Source of the DNA: Eubacteriales bacterium
GTDB lineage: Bacteria; Bacillota; Clostridia; Lachnospirales; Lachnospiraceae
Direction of reading: 5' to 3'
DNA: 64,000 nt
Assembly (NCBI GenBank): GCA_030526715.1
Contig: JAUNCG010000005.1
Span: 1-64,000, forward strand
Positions 1 to 7,678 of the stretch are shown one piece after another (within the stretch, counting starts at the first letter, position 1; each line of letters starts with the position of its first letter). The notes beneath the pieces were generated by a model that saw only the letters and a list, made by a program, of their open reading frames with translations, did no database searches and was not told where the DNA came from. The translations under genes and the position numbers were made by a program.

Positions 1-72
1 GGAAAACGGACATGGAACAAGATTCAGGAAATCTATGTGGGAGTGACGAGGATCGCGGAACTGAATCCGTGA
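1..72 (+). CDS. C-terminal end of an unidentified gene (partial)
   Basis: Frame 1 is open from the window edge for 23 codons and ends in TGA at 70-72. The fragment reads GKRTWNKIQEIYVGVTRIAE then LNP. It is too short to assign to a family. The gene would end about 100 bases before the ABC-F start. No clear terminator separates the two, only a T-run at 82-87 and an inverted repeat around the next promoter. Confidence 0.4.
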   Translation, partial: GKRTWNKIQEIYVGVTRIAELNP

Positions 73-86
73 AGCAACATTCTTTT

Positions 87-140
87 TTAAGAAACACTTG
101 CATTTTTCGATTTTTCGATTACAATGGAAGTGTTTCTTAA
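87..140 (+). promoter_or_regulatory. SigA-type promoter of the ABC-F gene, flanked by a 13-bp inverted repeat
   Basis: TTGCAT (98-103) and TACAAT (120-125) are 16 bases apart and form a good vegetative promoter. A perfect 13-bp inverted repeat, TTAAGAAACACTT (87-99) and AAGTGTTTCTTAA (128-140), brackets it. The left arm touches the -35 box and the right arm lies at the expected start of transcription. As DNA this could be an operator; it cannot fold in the mRNA if transcription starts near 132. An 8-base direct repeat (TTTTTCGA) fills the spacer. Confidence 0.6.
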
Positions 141-174
141 TAAGAGGATATTTTTTGAATGAAAGAGGTAAAAC

Positions 175-1812
175 ATGATCAGTGCAAATAACGTGACCTT
201 GCGCATCGGCAAAAAGGCATTATTTGAAGATGTGAACATCAAGTTCACCGAAGGCAACTGCTACGGTCTGATCGGTGCGAACGGCGCCGGGAAGTCCACC
301 TTCCTGAAGATTCTTTCCGGTAAGCTGGAGACCACCAGCGGTGATATTGTGATTACTCCGGGACAGAGACTCTCCGTGTTGGAGCAGGACCATTTTAAAT
401 ACGATGAATTTCCGGTGCTCGACACCGTCATCATGGGCAATCAGCGCCTCTATGACATTATGAAGGAGAAAGAGGCCATCTACGCGAAAGAGGATTTTAC
501 CGACGAGGACGGTATCCGTGCCAGTGAGCTGGAGGGAGAATTCGCAGAGATGAACGGCTGGGAGGCTGAGTCCGACGCGGCGACGCTTCTGAATGGGCTC
601 GGGATCGACACGGAGCTGCATTACACTCTGATGAAGGATCTTACCGGAAGCGAGAAGGTGAAGGTACTTTTGGCGCGCGCGCTGTTCGGTAATCCGGACA
701 TTCTGCTTTTGGACGAGCCGACCAACCATCTGGATCTGGCGGCTATCGAATGGCTGGAGGAGTTCCTGATCAATTTCCCGAACACCGTCATCGTGGTTTC
801 CCATGACCGTTACTTCCTGAATAAGGTATGTACGCATACAGCGGATATCGACTATGGCAAGATCCAGCTCTATGCCGGCAACTACGACTTCTGGTATGAG
901 TCCAGCCAGCTGATGATCAAGCAGATGAAGGAAGCGAACAAGAAAAAAGAGGAGAAGATCAAGGAGTTGCAGGACTTTATCTCCCGCTTTAGCGCCAATG
1001 CTTCCAAGTCAAAGCAGGCGACCTCAAGAAAGCGCGCGTTGGAGAAGATCGAGCTGGATACGATCAAGCCGTCCAGTCGTAAGTATCCGTATATCGACTT
1101 CCGTCCGAATCGTGAGATCGGTAACGAAGTTCTTTTTGTAGAAAATCTGAGCAAGACCATCGATGGAGTGAAGGTGCTCGATAATCTGTCCTTTACTCTC
1201 GGTCATGATGATAAGGTAGCCTTTGTGGGTGGCAATGAGTTGGCCAAGACTGTACTCTTCCAGATCCTTATGGGAGAGATGGAGCCGGATTCCGGAAGCT
1301 ATAAATGGGGCGTGACCACATCTCAGGCGTACTTCCCGAAGGATAGCGGTAAGGAGTTTGATAATGACCTGATCATTGTGGACTGGCTGACGCAGTATTC
1401 CGAGATCAAGGACGTTACTTATGTGCGAGGCTTCTTGGGACGTATGCTGTTTGCAGGCGATGACGGCGTAAAGAAGGTAAAGGTGCTCTCCGGTGGAGAG
1501 AAGGTGCGCTGCCTCTTGTCCAAGATGATGATCTCAGGTGCGAATGTTCTGATCTTTGATGAGCCGACCAACCATCTGGATATGGAATCGATCACCGCTT
1601 TGAATAATGGCATGATGAAGTTCCCGGGTGTGATCCTTTTTGCATCCCACGATCATCAGATCGTGCAGACCACTGCGAATCGCATCATGGAGATCCTGCC
1701 GAACGGTGTCCTGATCGATAAGATCACCACCTACGACGAGTATCTGGCAAGCGATGAGATGGCGCTGAAAAGACAGGTTTATACCATGGATGAATCTGTG
1801 GAGGATAACTAA
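175..1812 (+). CDS. ABC-F family ATPase (YbiT/YkpA-like)
   Basis: Cytoplasmic protein of 545 residues with two ABC ATPase domains joined by a charged linker (about 245-320) and no membrane segments, the ABC-F layout. Members of this family act on the ribosome. The first domain has Walker A GANGAGKST and DEPTNHLD. Its signature is LTGSEK instead of LSGGE. The second domain has a good signature (LSGGEK) and DEPTNHLD, but its Walker A reads GGNELAKT with the last glycine replaced, so the two ATP sites look unequal. AGAGG lies upstream of the ATG. It appears monocistronic, with a terminator after it. The exact subfamily role (translation factor or antibiotic protection) cannot be told from sequence. 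Confidence 0.9.
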   Translation: MISANNVTLRIGKKALFEDVNIKFTEGNCYGLIGANGAGKSTFLKILSGKLETTSGDIVITPGQRLSVLEQDHFKYDEFPVLDTVIMGNQRLYDIMKEKEAIYAKEDFTDEDGIRASELEGEFAEMNGWEAESDAATLLNGLGIDTELHYTLMKDLTGSEKVKVLLARALFGNPDILLLDEPTNHLDLAAIEWLEEFLINFPNTVIVVSHDRYFLNKVCTHTADIDYGKIQLYAGNYDFWYESSQLMIKQMKEANKKKEEKIKELQDFISRFSANASKSKQATSRKRALEKIELDTIKPSSRKYPYIDFRPNREIGNEVLFVENLSKTIDGVKVLDNLSFTLGHDDKVAFVGGNELAKTVLFQILMGEMEPDSGSYKWGVTTSQAYFPKDSGKEFDNDLIIVDWLTQYSEIKDVTYVRGFLGRMLFAGDDGVKKVKVLSGGEKVRCLLSKMMISGANVLIFDEPTNHLDMESITALNNGMMKFPGVILFASHDHQIVQTTANRIMEILPNGVLIDKITTYDEYLASDEMALKRQVYTMDESVEDN

Positions 1813-1823
1813 AAGACGGATAC

Positions 1824-1878
1824 AGAGACTGACAGCTGCAGATACCCTGAGTGGGGAAGCAGCCGGTCGGTCTCTTTT
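1824..1878 (+). terminator. Terminator after the ABC-F gene
   Basis: AGAGACTGAC (1824-1833) can pair with GGTCGGTCTCT (ending 1875) with one wobble; the loop contains a small CAGCTG palindrome. TTTT follows directly at 1875-1878. Confidence 0.55.
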
Positions 1879-1926
1879 CGTTCCAATCAGACTGGGGAGA
1901 ATAGAGGAAACAAAGGGGAGAACATT

Positions 1927-2961
1927 ATGGCAAGAAGACGTAAAAAACCGCGATTTCGTTGGCTTAAATTTTTTCTGGAGGTGCTGATTCTGGTGATTCT
2001 GGCGGCGGCCTTGTTTGTCGGGTACAAGCTTGTGCAGATCAAACGCCTGAATGTTACACAGGAGGAGATCGCTGCGAATGAGAACATCCCTGTGGAGGAG
2101 CTTGGGAGTATGACCGGATATCAGACCCTTGCGCTGTTCGGTGTGGATTCCAGAGAGGGCGCGCTTGAGTCCGGGACGAACAGTGATACGATCATGGTCT
2201 GTGCGATCAACAAGAAGACCAAAGAGGTAAAGCTGGTATCGATATATCGTGATACCTATCTGGATGCGGGGGGAGGAGATTACCGAAAGGCGACGGAGGC
2301 ATATGCCATCGGCGGAGTGCAGCAATCGATCTCCATGCTGAACCGGAATCTGGATCTGAATATTACGGATTATGTGACGGTAAATTTTGATGCGCTGGTG
2401 GAGATCGTAGATCTGTTCGGCGGAGTGGATATTAATCTTTCCGAGGGCGAGGTACAGTGGCTCAACGGATATCTCGTGGAAGCGCGTCAGGTACTGGGAC
2501 GGGAGAGCATGGATGTGCCGGGACCCGGCATGCAGCATCTGAACGGTATGCAGGCGCTGGCCTATTGCCGTATCCGTTATATCGGACTGGATTATGAGCG
2601 TACACAGCGTCAGAGAACTGTGCTTTCGCAGGTGATGGAGAAGGCGAAGGGGAGCAGTATCTTCAGGCTGAATGAGGCGCTCGATACGATCCTGCCGAAG
2701 ATATCCACCAGTCTTTCCGTGACGGAGCTTCTGACACTGGCGGCCTCCGCCGGAAGCTATACCATGGGAGAGACACAGGGATTTCCTTACAATAAAGCAG
2801 AGCTTACGCTCAGCGGTGCCGGAGACTGTGTAGTGCCGGTGGATCTTGCGGCGAATGTCAGTGAGCTGCATGCGTTCCTCTATGGCAGTGAGAGTTACCT
2901 GCCGTCCCTCACCGTGCAGGAGATCAGCAATACCATCGCCTACAATACCGGGGCATATTAA
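1927..2961 (+). CDS. LCP (LytR-CpsA-Psr) family cell-wall glycopolymer ligase
   Basis: 344 residues: a very basic N-terminus (ARRRKKPRFR), one membrane anchor at about 14-37, and an extracellular LCP domain. Family features visible are LALFGVDSREG near residue 70, the arginine-rich stretch SIYRDTYLD, and the later CRIRYIGLDYERTQRQR segment typical of the LCP pyrophosphate-binding pocket. LCP enzymes transfer undecaprenyl-phosphate-linked polymers such as teichoic acids or capsule onto peptidoglycan. GGGGAG lies just upstream of the ATG. It stands alone between the ABC-F gene and a small regulator, so its polymer substrate is not indicated by context. Confidence 0.9.
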   Translation: MARRRKKPRFRWLKFFLEVLILVILAAALFVGYKLVQIKRLNVTQEEIAANENIPVEELGSMTGYQTLALFGVDSREGALESGTNSDTIMVCAINKKTKEVKLVSIYRDTYLDAGGGDYRKATEAYAIGGVQQSISMLNRNLDLNITDYVTVNFDALVEIVDLFGGVDINLSEGEVQWLNGYLVEARQVLGRESMDVPGPGMQHLNGMQALAYCRIRYIGLDYERTQRQRTVLSQVMEKAKGSSIFRLNEALDTILPKISTSLSVTELLTLAASAGSYTMGETQGFPYNKAELTLSGAGDCVVPVDLAANVSELHAFLYGSESYLPSLTVQEISNTIAYNTGAY

Positions 2962-3026
2962 GCGCTGTTTTTGCTGTAAATACGGGGAAATGTGGTTTTG
3001 TGTCGATTTATGTAGGAAGATAGTTC

Positions 3027-3095
3027 TAGTCAGAATATGACTAAAAAATCAATCTCAAATTATGGCTGTCTTATAATTGGATTTACTAAAAATCC
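3027..3095 (+). promoter_or_regulatory. Promoter and probable operator of the XRE regulator gene
   Basis: A consensus -10 box TATAAT lies at 3072-3077 with no convincing -35. Upstream is the inverted repeat TAGTCA-N5-TGACTA (3027-3043), a size and symmetry expected for an XRE dimer site, so autoregulation is possible. A second small repeat, GGATTT (3079-3084) with AAATCC (3090-3095), would form a short hairpin just before the ribosome site GGGGAGG. Confidence 0.5.
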
Positions 3096-3110
3096 GGGGA
3101 GGCAGTCATA

Positions 3111-3347
3111 ATGAGAGAGTATCATCGCATCCGTGATCTGCGGGAGGACAAGGACATGAGTCAGACACAGATCGCGCAAATGCTGGGGATTTCACAGCGC
3201 TCATATAGTCGTTATGAGAATGCAGTCAGTATGATTCCAACCGATATTCTGGCGCGTATTGCAGACATTCATAACGTGAGCGTTGATTATTTATTGGAAA
3301 GGACAGATGTTACGCGCAGATATCCCAGAGGACGTGCGGAACAGTAG
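3111..3347 (+). CDS. Small XRE-family helix-turn-helix regulator
   Basis: 78 residues, almost entirely one HTH_3 domain: LREDKDMSQTQIAQMLGIS as helices 1-2 and QRSYSRYENAVSMIP as the recognition helix region. There is no additional sensor domain. It has a strong ribosome site (GGGGAGG) and its own -10 box with an inverted repeat upstream. Only 7 bases separate its stop from the ATG of the following PF07456 membrane protein, so the two are probably cotranscribed and the regulator may control that transporter. Targets beyond itself are unknown. Confidence 0.85.
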   Translation: MREYHRIRDLREDKDMSQTQIAQMLGISQRSYSRYENAVSMIPTDILARIADIHNVSVDYLLERTDVTRRYPRGRAEQ

Positions 3348-3354
3348 ATATTCA

Positions 3355-3843
3355 ATGCAGAACAGAAAAGTGGCTCTTTACGGAGTGCTGATCGCACTCG
3401 CTATGATATTCAGTTATATTGAAACCATGATTCCATCCATAGGGATTCCCGGAGTGAAGCTTGGACTTGCCAATCTGGCGGTACTGGCGGCGCTCTATTT
3501 AATGTCCCCGTTGGATGCTTTTTTTATTTCCGTTGTACGTATTTTCCTGACGGCGATCACCTTCGGCAATATGTTCGCTCTGTGGTACAGTCTGGCCGGA
3601 GGTCTGCTGAGCCTTGCAGTGATGACCGTCTGTAAAAAGAAAAAATGGCTGGATCAGATGGGCGTGAGCATTGCCGGAGGCATTACCCACAATCTCGGAC
3701 AGCTTTTGGTGGCCTGCATGGTGCTTGAGAGTGCGGCGGTGTTTACCTATCTTCCAGTACTGCTGTTTTCAGGTACGCTGACCGGTGCGCTGATCGGTCT
3801 GTTAGGCGGCATGATTCTGCGGAGGCTGCCCCAAAATTGGTGA
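3355..3843 (+). CDS. Gx transporter / heptaprenyl diphosphate synthase component I-like membrane protein (PF07456)
   Basis: 162 residues with five or so membrane segments and the family opening MQNRKVALYGVLIALAMIFS, followed by SYIETMIPS and GVKLGLANL. The family resembles small-molecule-binding S subunits of ECF-type transporters; the name heptaprenyl diphosphate synthase component I is historical. The ATG at 3355 fits family starts, but its ribosome site is weak. An in-frame ATG at 3307, inside the HTH gene and preceded by AAAGGA, could be used through coupling. In this genome it sits just upstream of the rnf operon, separated by a terminator. A link to quinone or flavin supply is only inference. 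Confidence 0.75.
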   Translation: MQNRKVALYGVLIALAMIFSYIETMIPSIGIPGVKLGLANLAVLAALYLMSPLDAFFISVVRIFLTAITFGNMFALWYSLAGGLLSLAVMTVCKKKKWLDQMGVSIAGGITHNLGQLLVACMVLESAAVFTYLPVLLFSGTLTGALIGLLGGMILRRLPQNW

Positions 3844-3920
3844 CGCTCAGTTTGTAAATTCGGTATAGACAAAGGGTACGCCGATTTAAAAAAGAATCAA
3901 ACAATGCTAAAAGTTTAACA

Positions 3921-3949
3921 AAAAGTCCTGAGTTTTTTGGGGCTTTTTT
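3921..3949 (+). terminator. Terminator between the PF07456 gene and the rnf operon
   Basis: AAAGTCC (3922-3928) pairs with GGGCTTT (one G-T wobble), and a T-run continues through 3949 with further T-rich sequence to 3958. Confidence 0.6.
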
Positions 3950-3981
3950 GTGTTTTTTAGTCGATACATGCTAGTTTACGG

Positions 3982-4010
3982 TTGAAATAATGTACAAAAA
4001 AGTTTAAAAT
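3982..4010 (+). promoter_or_regulatory. Promoter of the rnf operon
   Basis: TTGAAA (3982-3987) and TAAAAT (4005-4010) are separated by exactly 17 bases, which predicts a start near 4017 and a short leader of about 40 bases before rnfC. Confidence 0.65.
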
Positions 4011-4055
4011 AAATGAGAATAGTTTTTGGTATCACCAGAAAAGGAGATCAAAGAT

Positions 4056-5381
4056 ATGAAATTAGCGACTTTTAAGGGAGGAGTGCATCCCGACGATGGG
4101 AAGAAGTTCACGAAGGACAAGCCGGTTCAGACGTATCTGCCGAAGGGCGAGCTGGTGTTTCCGGTGTCTCAGGGTATCGGCGCGCCATCGAAGCCTATAG
4201 TAAAAAAGGGTGATCAGGTGCTCATGGGACAGAGGATCGCAGAGGCCGGCGGTTTTGTCTCAGCCAACATTGTGAGCTCAGTTTCCGGTATCGTAAAGTG
4301 TATTGAGCCGCGTCTGACCGTATCCGGTGCAAAGATAGAGTCCATTGTGATAGAGAACGATGGTAACTATGCTCCGATACAGGGACTGGGGCAATATCGC
4401 AACTATGAGATCATGTCAAAGCAGGAGATTTTAGATGAGGTGAAGGCTGCCGGCATCGTAGGACTGGGCGGCGCGGGCTTCCCGACCCATGTGAAGCTGA
4501 TGCCGAAGGATCCGTCGAAGATCGATTACATCATTGTGAACGGTGCGGAGTGTGAGCCGTATCTTACCAGTGATTACCGCATGATGCTGGAGTGTCCGGA
4601 GAAGATCGTCAGCGGATTGAAGGTTATGCTGAAGCTGTTTGACGGTGCAAAGGGCGTGATTGCGGTGGAGGAGAACAAGCCTGTCGGCATCAAGAATCTG
4701 GAAGAGCTGGTGAAGAATGAGGATCGGATCGAGGTGTGTCCGCTCAAGACCAAGTATCCTCAGGGTGGTGAGCGCAATCTGATCTATGCCGTGACCGGAA
4801 GGAAGATCAATTCTACGAAGCTTCCGGCGGATGCGGGCTGTATCGTGGATAACGTAGACACGGTGATCGCGATCCATATGGCCGTGTGTGAGAGTACGCC
4901 GCTGATGCGAAGGATTTTTACCGTGACAGGCAACGGTGTGAATCAGCCGGGCAACTATAATGTAAAGATCGGTACCTCTTATGCAGAGCTGCTGGAGGCC
5001 AGCGGTGGACTGAAGGACGGAGTGCAGAAGGTCATCTCCGGCGGTCCGATGATGGGTATGGCGCTCGCCACTGCGGATGTTCCGGTGGTAAAGACCTCCT
5101 CCGCACTGACCTGTCTGATGGAGGATGAGGCTGCAAAATATGCCGAGACGGCATGCATCCGCTGCGGAAGATGTGCGCAGGTCTGTCCGTCCAGACTGGT
5201 TCCCGTGAAGATGATGGAAGCAGCAGAGCAGCATAGTATGCAGCGATTTACCGACATTCATGGCATGGAGTGTTATGAGTGCGGAAGCTGTACTTATATA
5301 TGCCCTGCGAGACGTCCGCTGACTCAGGCGTTTAAGCAGATGCGTCAGGCTGTTATGGCAGAGCGACGCAAGAAGGGATAG
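4056..5381 (+). CDS. rnfC: Rnf electron-transport complex subunit C
   Basis: 441 residues. RnfC is the peripheral cytoplasmic subunit of the ferredoxin:NAD+ oxidoreductase that couples electron transfer to ion pumping, and carries the NADH/FMN site. Visible are the N-terminal barrel-sandwich part (FKGGVHPDDGK), the glycine-rich GIVGLGGAGFPTHVKL typical of the NuoF-like nucleotide/FMN fold, and two 4Fe-4S motifs near the C-terminus (CIRCGRCAQVCP and CYECGSCTYICP). The ATG at 4056 has AAGGAG at the right distance and matches family starts better than an in-frame codon ten residues upstream. It is first in a seven-gene operon. Confidence 0.95.
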   Translation: MKLATFKGGVHPDDGKKFTKDKPVQTYLPKGELVFPVSQGIGAPSKPIVKKGDQVLMGQRIAEAGGFVSANIVSSVSGIVKCIEPRLTVSGAKIESIVIENDGNYAPIQGLGQYRNYEIMSKQEILDEVKAAGIVGLGGAGFPTHVKLMPKDPSKIDYIIVNGAECEPYLTSDYRMMLECPEKIVSGLKVMLKLFDGAKGVIAVEENKPVGIKNLEELVKNEDRIEVCPLKTKYPQGGERNLIYAVTGRKINSTKLPADAGCIVDNVDTVIAIHMAVCESTPLMRRIFTVTGNGVNQPGNYNVKIGTSYAELLEASGGLKDGVQKVISGGPMMGMALATADVPVVKTSSALTCLMEDEAAKYAETACIRCGRCAQVCPSRLVPVKMMEAAEQHSMQRFTDIHGMECYECGSCTYICPARRPLTQAFKQMRQAVMAERRKKG

Positions 5382-5393
5382 GAGGGATCATAA

Positions 5394-6956
5394 GTGAACG
5401 GATTTTTGAATGTGTCTTCGTCACCGCATGTGCGTTCGGATGAGTCTACGAAGACGATAATGTACGATGTGGCCATTGCGCTTGTTCCTGCAGCTGCTTT
5501 TGGTATCTACCGTTTTGGAGCATACAGCGCAGCGATCATGCTGGTATCGATATTTTTTGCAGTACTTTCTGAGTATATGTTCCAGAGTCTCACCAATCAG
5601 AAGGTGACCATCGCGGATGGCAGCGCTCTGGTTACGGGACTTTTACTGGGTATGAATCTGCCGCCGACGGTTCCACTCTGGATTCCGGCGCTTGGCAGTA
5701 TGTTCGCGGTTCTGTTTGTAAAACAGTTTTTTGGAGGACTCGGACAGAATTTTATGAACCCGGCGTTGGCGGCCCGCTGTTTTCTGTTGATTTCCTTTAC
5801 GGGAATTATGGGAAATTTCGCGGTGGACGGTATGTCTGGCGCCACCCCTCTGGCAGATCTGGCAGCTTCCGGCAAGACGGATCTTGCAGCGGCATTTCTG
5901 GGATTTATCAGCGGATGTATCGGTGAGGTATCCGCTCTGGCATTGCTGATCGGAGGAATTTATCTGCTGATCCGTAAGATCATTACTTGGCATATTCCGG
6001 TATGCTACATAGTAACCTTTGTGATTTTTGAGGCATTGTTTGCGGGACACGGGTTGGACATTCCTTTTCTGGCCGCACAGATCTGTTCGGGCGGTCTGAT
6101 GCTCGGCGCATTTTTTATGGCGACGGATTATGTCAGCAGCCCGATCACCGAAAACGGTAAGATCCTTTTCGGTATCCTGCTGGGTATCCTGACAGGTGTT
6201 CTCAGAACCTTCGGAGCGACAAATGAAGGCGTTTCCTATGCGATCATTCTGGGTAACCTGCTCGTTCCGTTGATCGAGCGCGTGACCATGCCGAAGGCAT
6301 TTGGATTTGAAGCCGGAGCGCTGGAGGGCAAAAAGCCGATTCCGATAAAAGCGTATCGTTCCGTGCTGATGCTTCTGGCGATCACACTGATTTCCGGCCT
6401 TGCGTTGGGCGGAGCATATCAGCTGACGAAGGGACGCATTGCGGAGCAGGAGCTGGCGGCAGAGGCAGCGGCATATGCGGCGGTTGCGCCGGATGCAGCA
6501 TCCTTTGGTGCGGCCGAGGAGCTTGAGACAAGGATGACTGAGCTGACTGCGGAGGATGGAACCGTGGCAGACGGACAGTTTGGCAAGGTGGTCTATGACA
6601 GCGCTTATGCAGCGTTGGATGAGAGCGGCAGCGTGATCGGTCATGTGGTAAATGTGACAACGAAGGAAGGCTTTGGCGGAGAGATCTCCATCAGCACAGG
6701 TATTGCTTTAGACGGCACAGTTACCGGTGTTGCGTTCCTGACCATCAATGAGACTGCAGGCTTAGGTATGCGTGCGACGGAGCCGGAGTTCTATGAGCAG
6801 TTTGTCGGCAAGAACGTAGAGTCTTATGAGCTGACAAAGAGCGCGGCCTCTGCTGATAACCAGATCGAGGCGCTCAGTGGTGCATCCGTTACTTCGAACG
6901 CAGTGACCAATGCCATGAATGCAGCATTGTATCTCGTTCAGAGTGCAGAAGGTTAG
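5394..6956 (+). CDS. Fused Rnf subunits D and G (RnfD-RnfG)
   Basis: 520 residues in one uninterrupted frame. Residues 1 to about 310 are RnfD, a multi-pass membrane subunit with the covalent-flavin motif SGAT (Thr151, in GMSGATPL). From about 320 a new membrane helix begins (SVLMLLAITLISGLALGG), followed by the extracytoplasmic FMN_bind domain of RnfG, ending in LSGASVTS (Ser498 at the flavin position, where threonine is usual). Rnf D and G are normally separate genes of about 315 and 190 residues. The GTG start has GGAGGG upstream. ApbE, which attaches FMN to these sites, is encoded at the end of the operon. The fusion keeps the two flavins in fixed ratio. Confidence 0.93.
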   Translation: MNGFLNVSSSPHVRSDESTKTIMYDVAIALVPAAAFGIYRFGAYSAAIMLVSIFFAVLSEYMFQSLTNQKVTIADGSALVTGLLLGMNLPPTVPLWIPALGSMFAVLFVKQFFGGLGQNFMNPALAARCFLLISFTGIMGNFAVDGMSGATPLADLAASGKTDLAAAFLGFISGCIGEVSALALLIGGIYLLIRKIITWHIPVCYIVTFVIFEALFAGHGLDIPFLAAQICSGGLMLGAFFMATDYVSSPITENGKILFGILLGILTGVLRTFGATNEGVSYAIILGNLLVPLIERVTMPKAFGFEAGALEGKKPIPIKAYRSVLMLLAITLISGLALGGAYQLTKGRIAEQELAAEAAAYAAVAPDAASFGAAEELETRMTELTAEDGTVADGQFGKVVYDSAYAALDESGSVIGHVVNVTTKEGFGGEISISTGIALDGTVTGVAFLTINETAGLGMRATEPEFYEQFVGKNVESYELTKSAASADNQIEALSGASVTSNAVTNAMNAALYLVQSAEG

Positions 6957-6967
6957 GAGGTGTCGAA

Positions 6968-7663
6968 GTGAATAACAACAATAAATATGTAGAGAGACTT
7001 TGGAATGGTATTATAACGGAGAATCCGATCTTGATTCTGGTGCTGGGTATGTGTCCGACACTGGCGGTAACGACCTCTGTTTACAATGCGATCGGCATGG
7101 GACTTTCCACCACCGTGGTATTGATCCTGTCCAACCTGTTGATCTCGGCGCTGCGCAGCGTTATTCCGGATAATGTGCGTATGCCGGCCTATATCGTGAT
7201 CATCGCGTCTCTGGTTACCGTGGTTGAGCTTCTGATCAAGGCTTATGTACCGGCAGTTTATGACGCGCTTGGTCTGTACATTCCTCTGATCGTGGTAAAC
7301 TGTATCATTTTCGGCCGCGCGGAGGCGTATGCGTCAAAGACGACGCCGATGCTGGCTGCAGCGGATGGCGTCGGTATGGGTATCGGATTTACGGTAGCGC
7401 TGATCCTGATTGGTGCATGCCGTGAACTGATCGGTGCGGGAACTCTGCTTGGATTCCATGTTCTTCCGGGCGGATATGTTCCGGTTGGTATTTTTGTTAA
7501 GGCGCCGGGCGCATTTATCGTACTTGGCGCACTGATCGCGATCATGAATGCGCTGAACATCAAGAATAATTCTGCCAAAAAGGTGGAGGGCTGCGACGGC
7601 AATTGCTGTAGCTGTGGCAGCTCTGCGGGATGTTCTGAGAGCGCTGAGAAAAAAGAGGCATAA
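6968..7663 (+). CDS. rnfE: Rnf complex subunit E with a cysteine-rich tail
   Basis: 231 residues, six predicted membrane helices, homologous to RnfA. Together RnfA and RnfE form the membrane core that holds an iron-sulfur cluster between them; candidate ligands are Cys29 in LGMCPTLAV and the Cys in IVVNCIIFG. The family body ends near residue 203. An extra hydrophilic tail of about 28 residues carries five cysteines (GCDGNCCSCGSSAGC) and then a charged end. Such a tail is not part of the classical subunit and might bind metal. GTG start with AGGAGG ahead; 11 bases after the D-G fusion. Confidence 0.93.
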   Translation: MNNNNKYVERLWNGIITENPILILVLGMCPTLAVTTSVYNAIGMGLSTTVVLILSNLLISALRSVIPDNVRMPAYIVIIASLVTVVELLIKAYVPAVYDALGLYIPLIVVNCIIFGRAEAYASKTTPMLAAADGVGMGIGFTVALILIGACRELIGAGTLLGFHVLPGGYVPVGIFVKAPGAFIVLGALIAIMNALNIKNNSAKKVEGCDGNCCSCGSSAGCSESAEKKEA

Positions 7664-7678
7664 GGGAGGGAGAGAGAC

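Noticed and set aside
1534-2871. 445-codon open frame on the minus strand opposite the ABC-F end and the LCP gene
   Set aside because: Composition follows from the GC-rich third positions of the plus genes; no ribosome site and no family resemblance, while both plus genes are clear.
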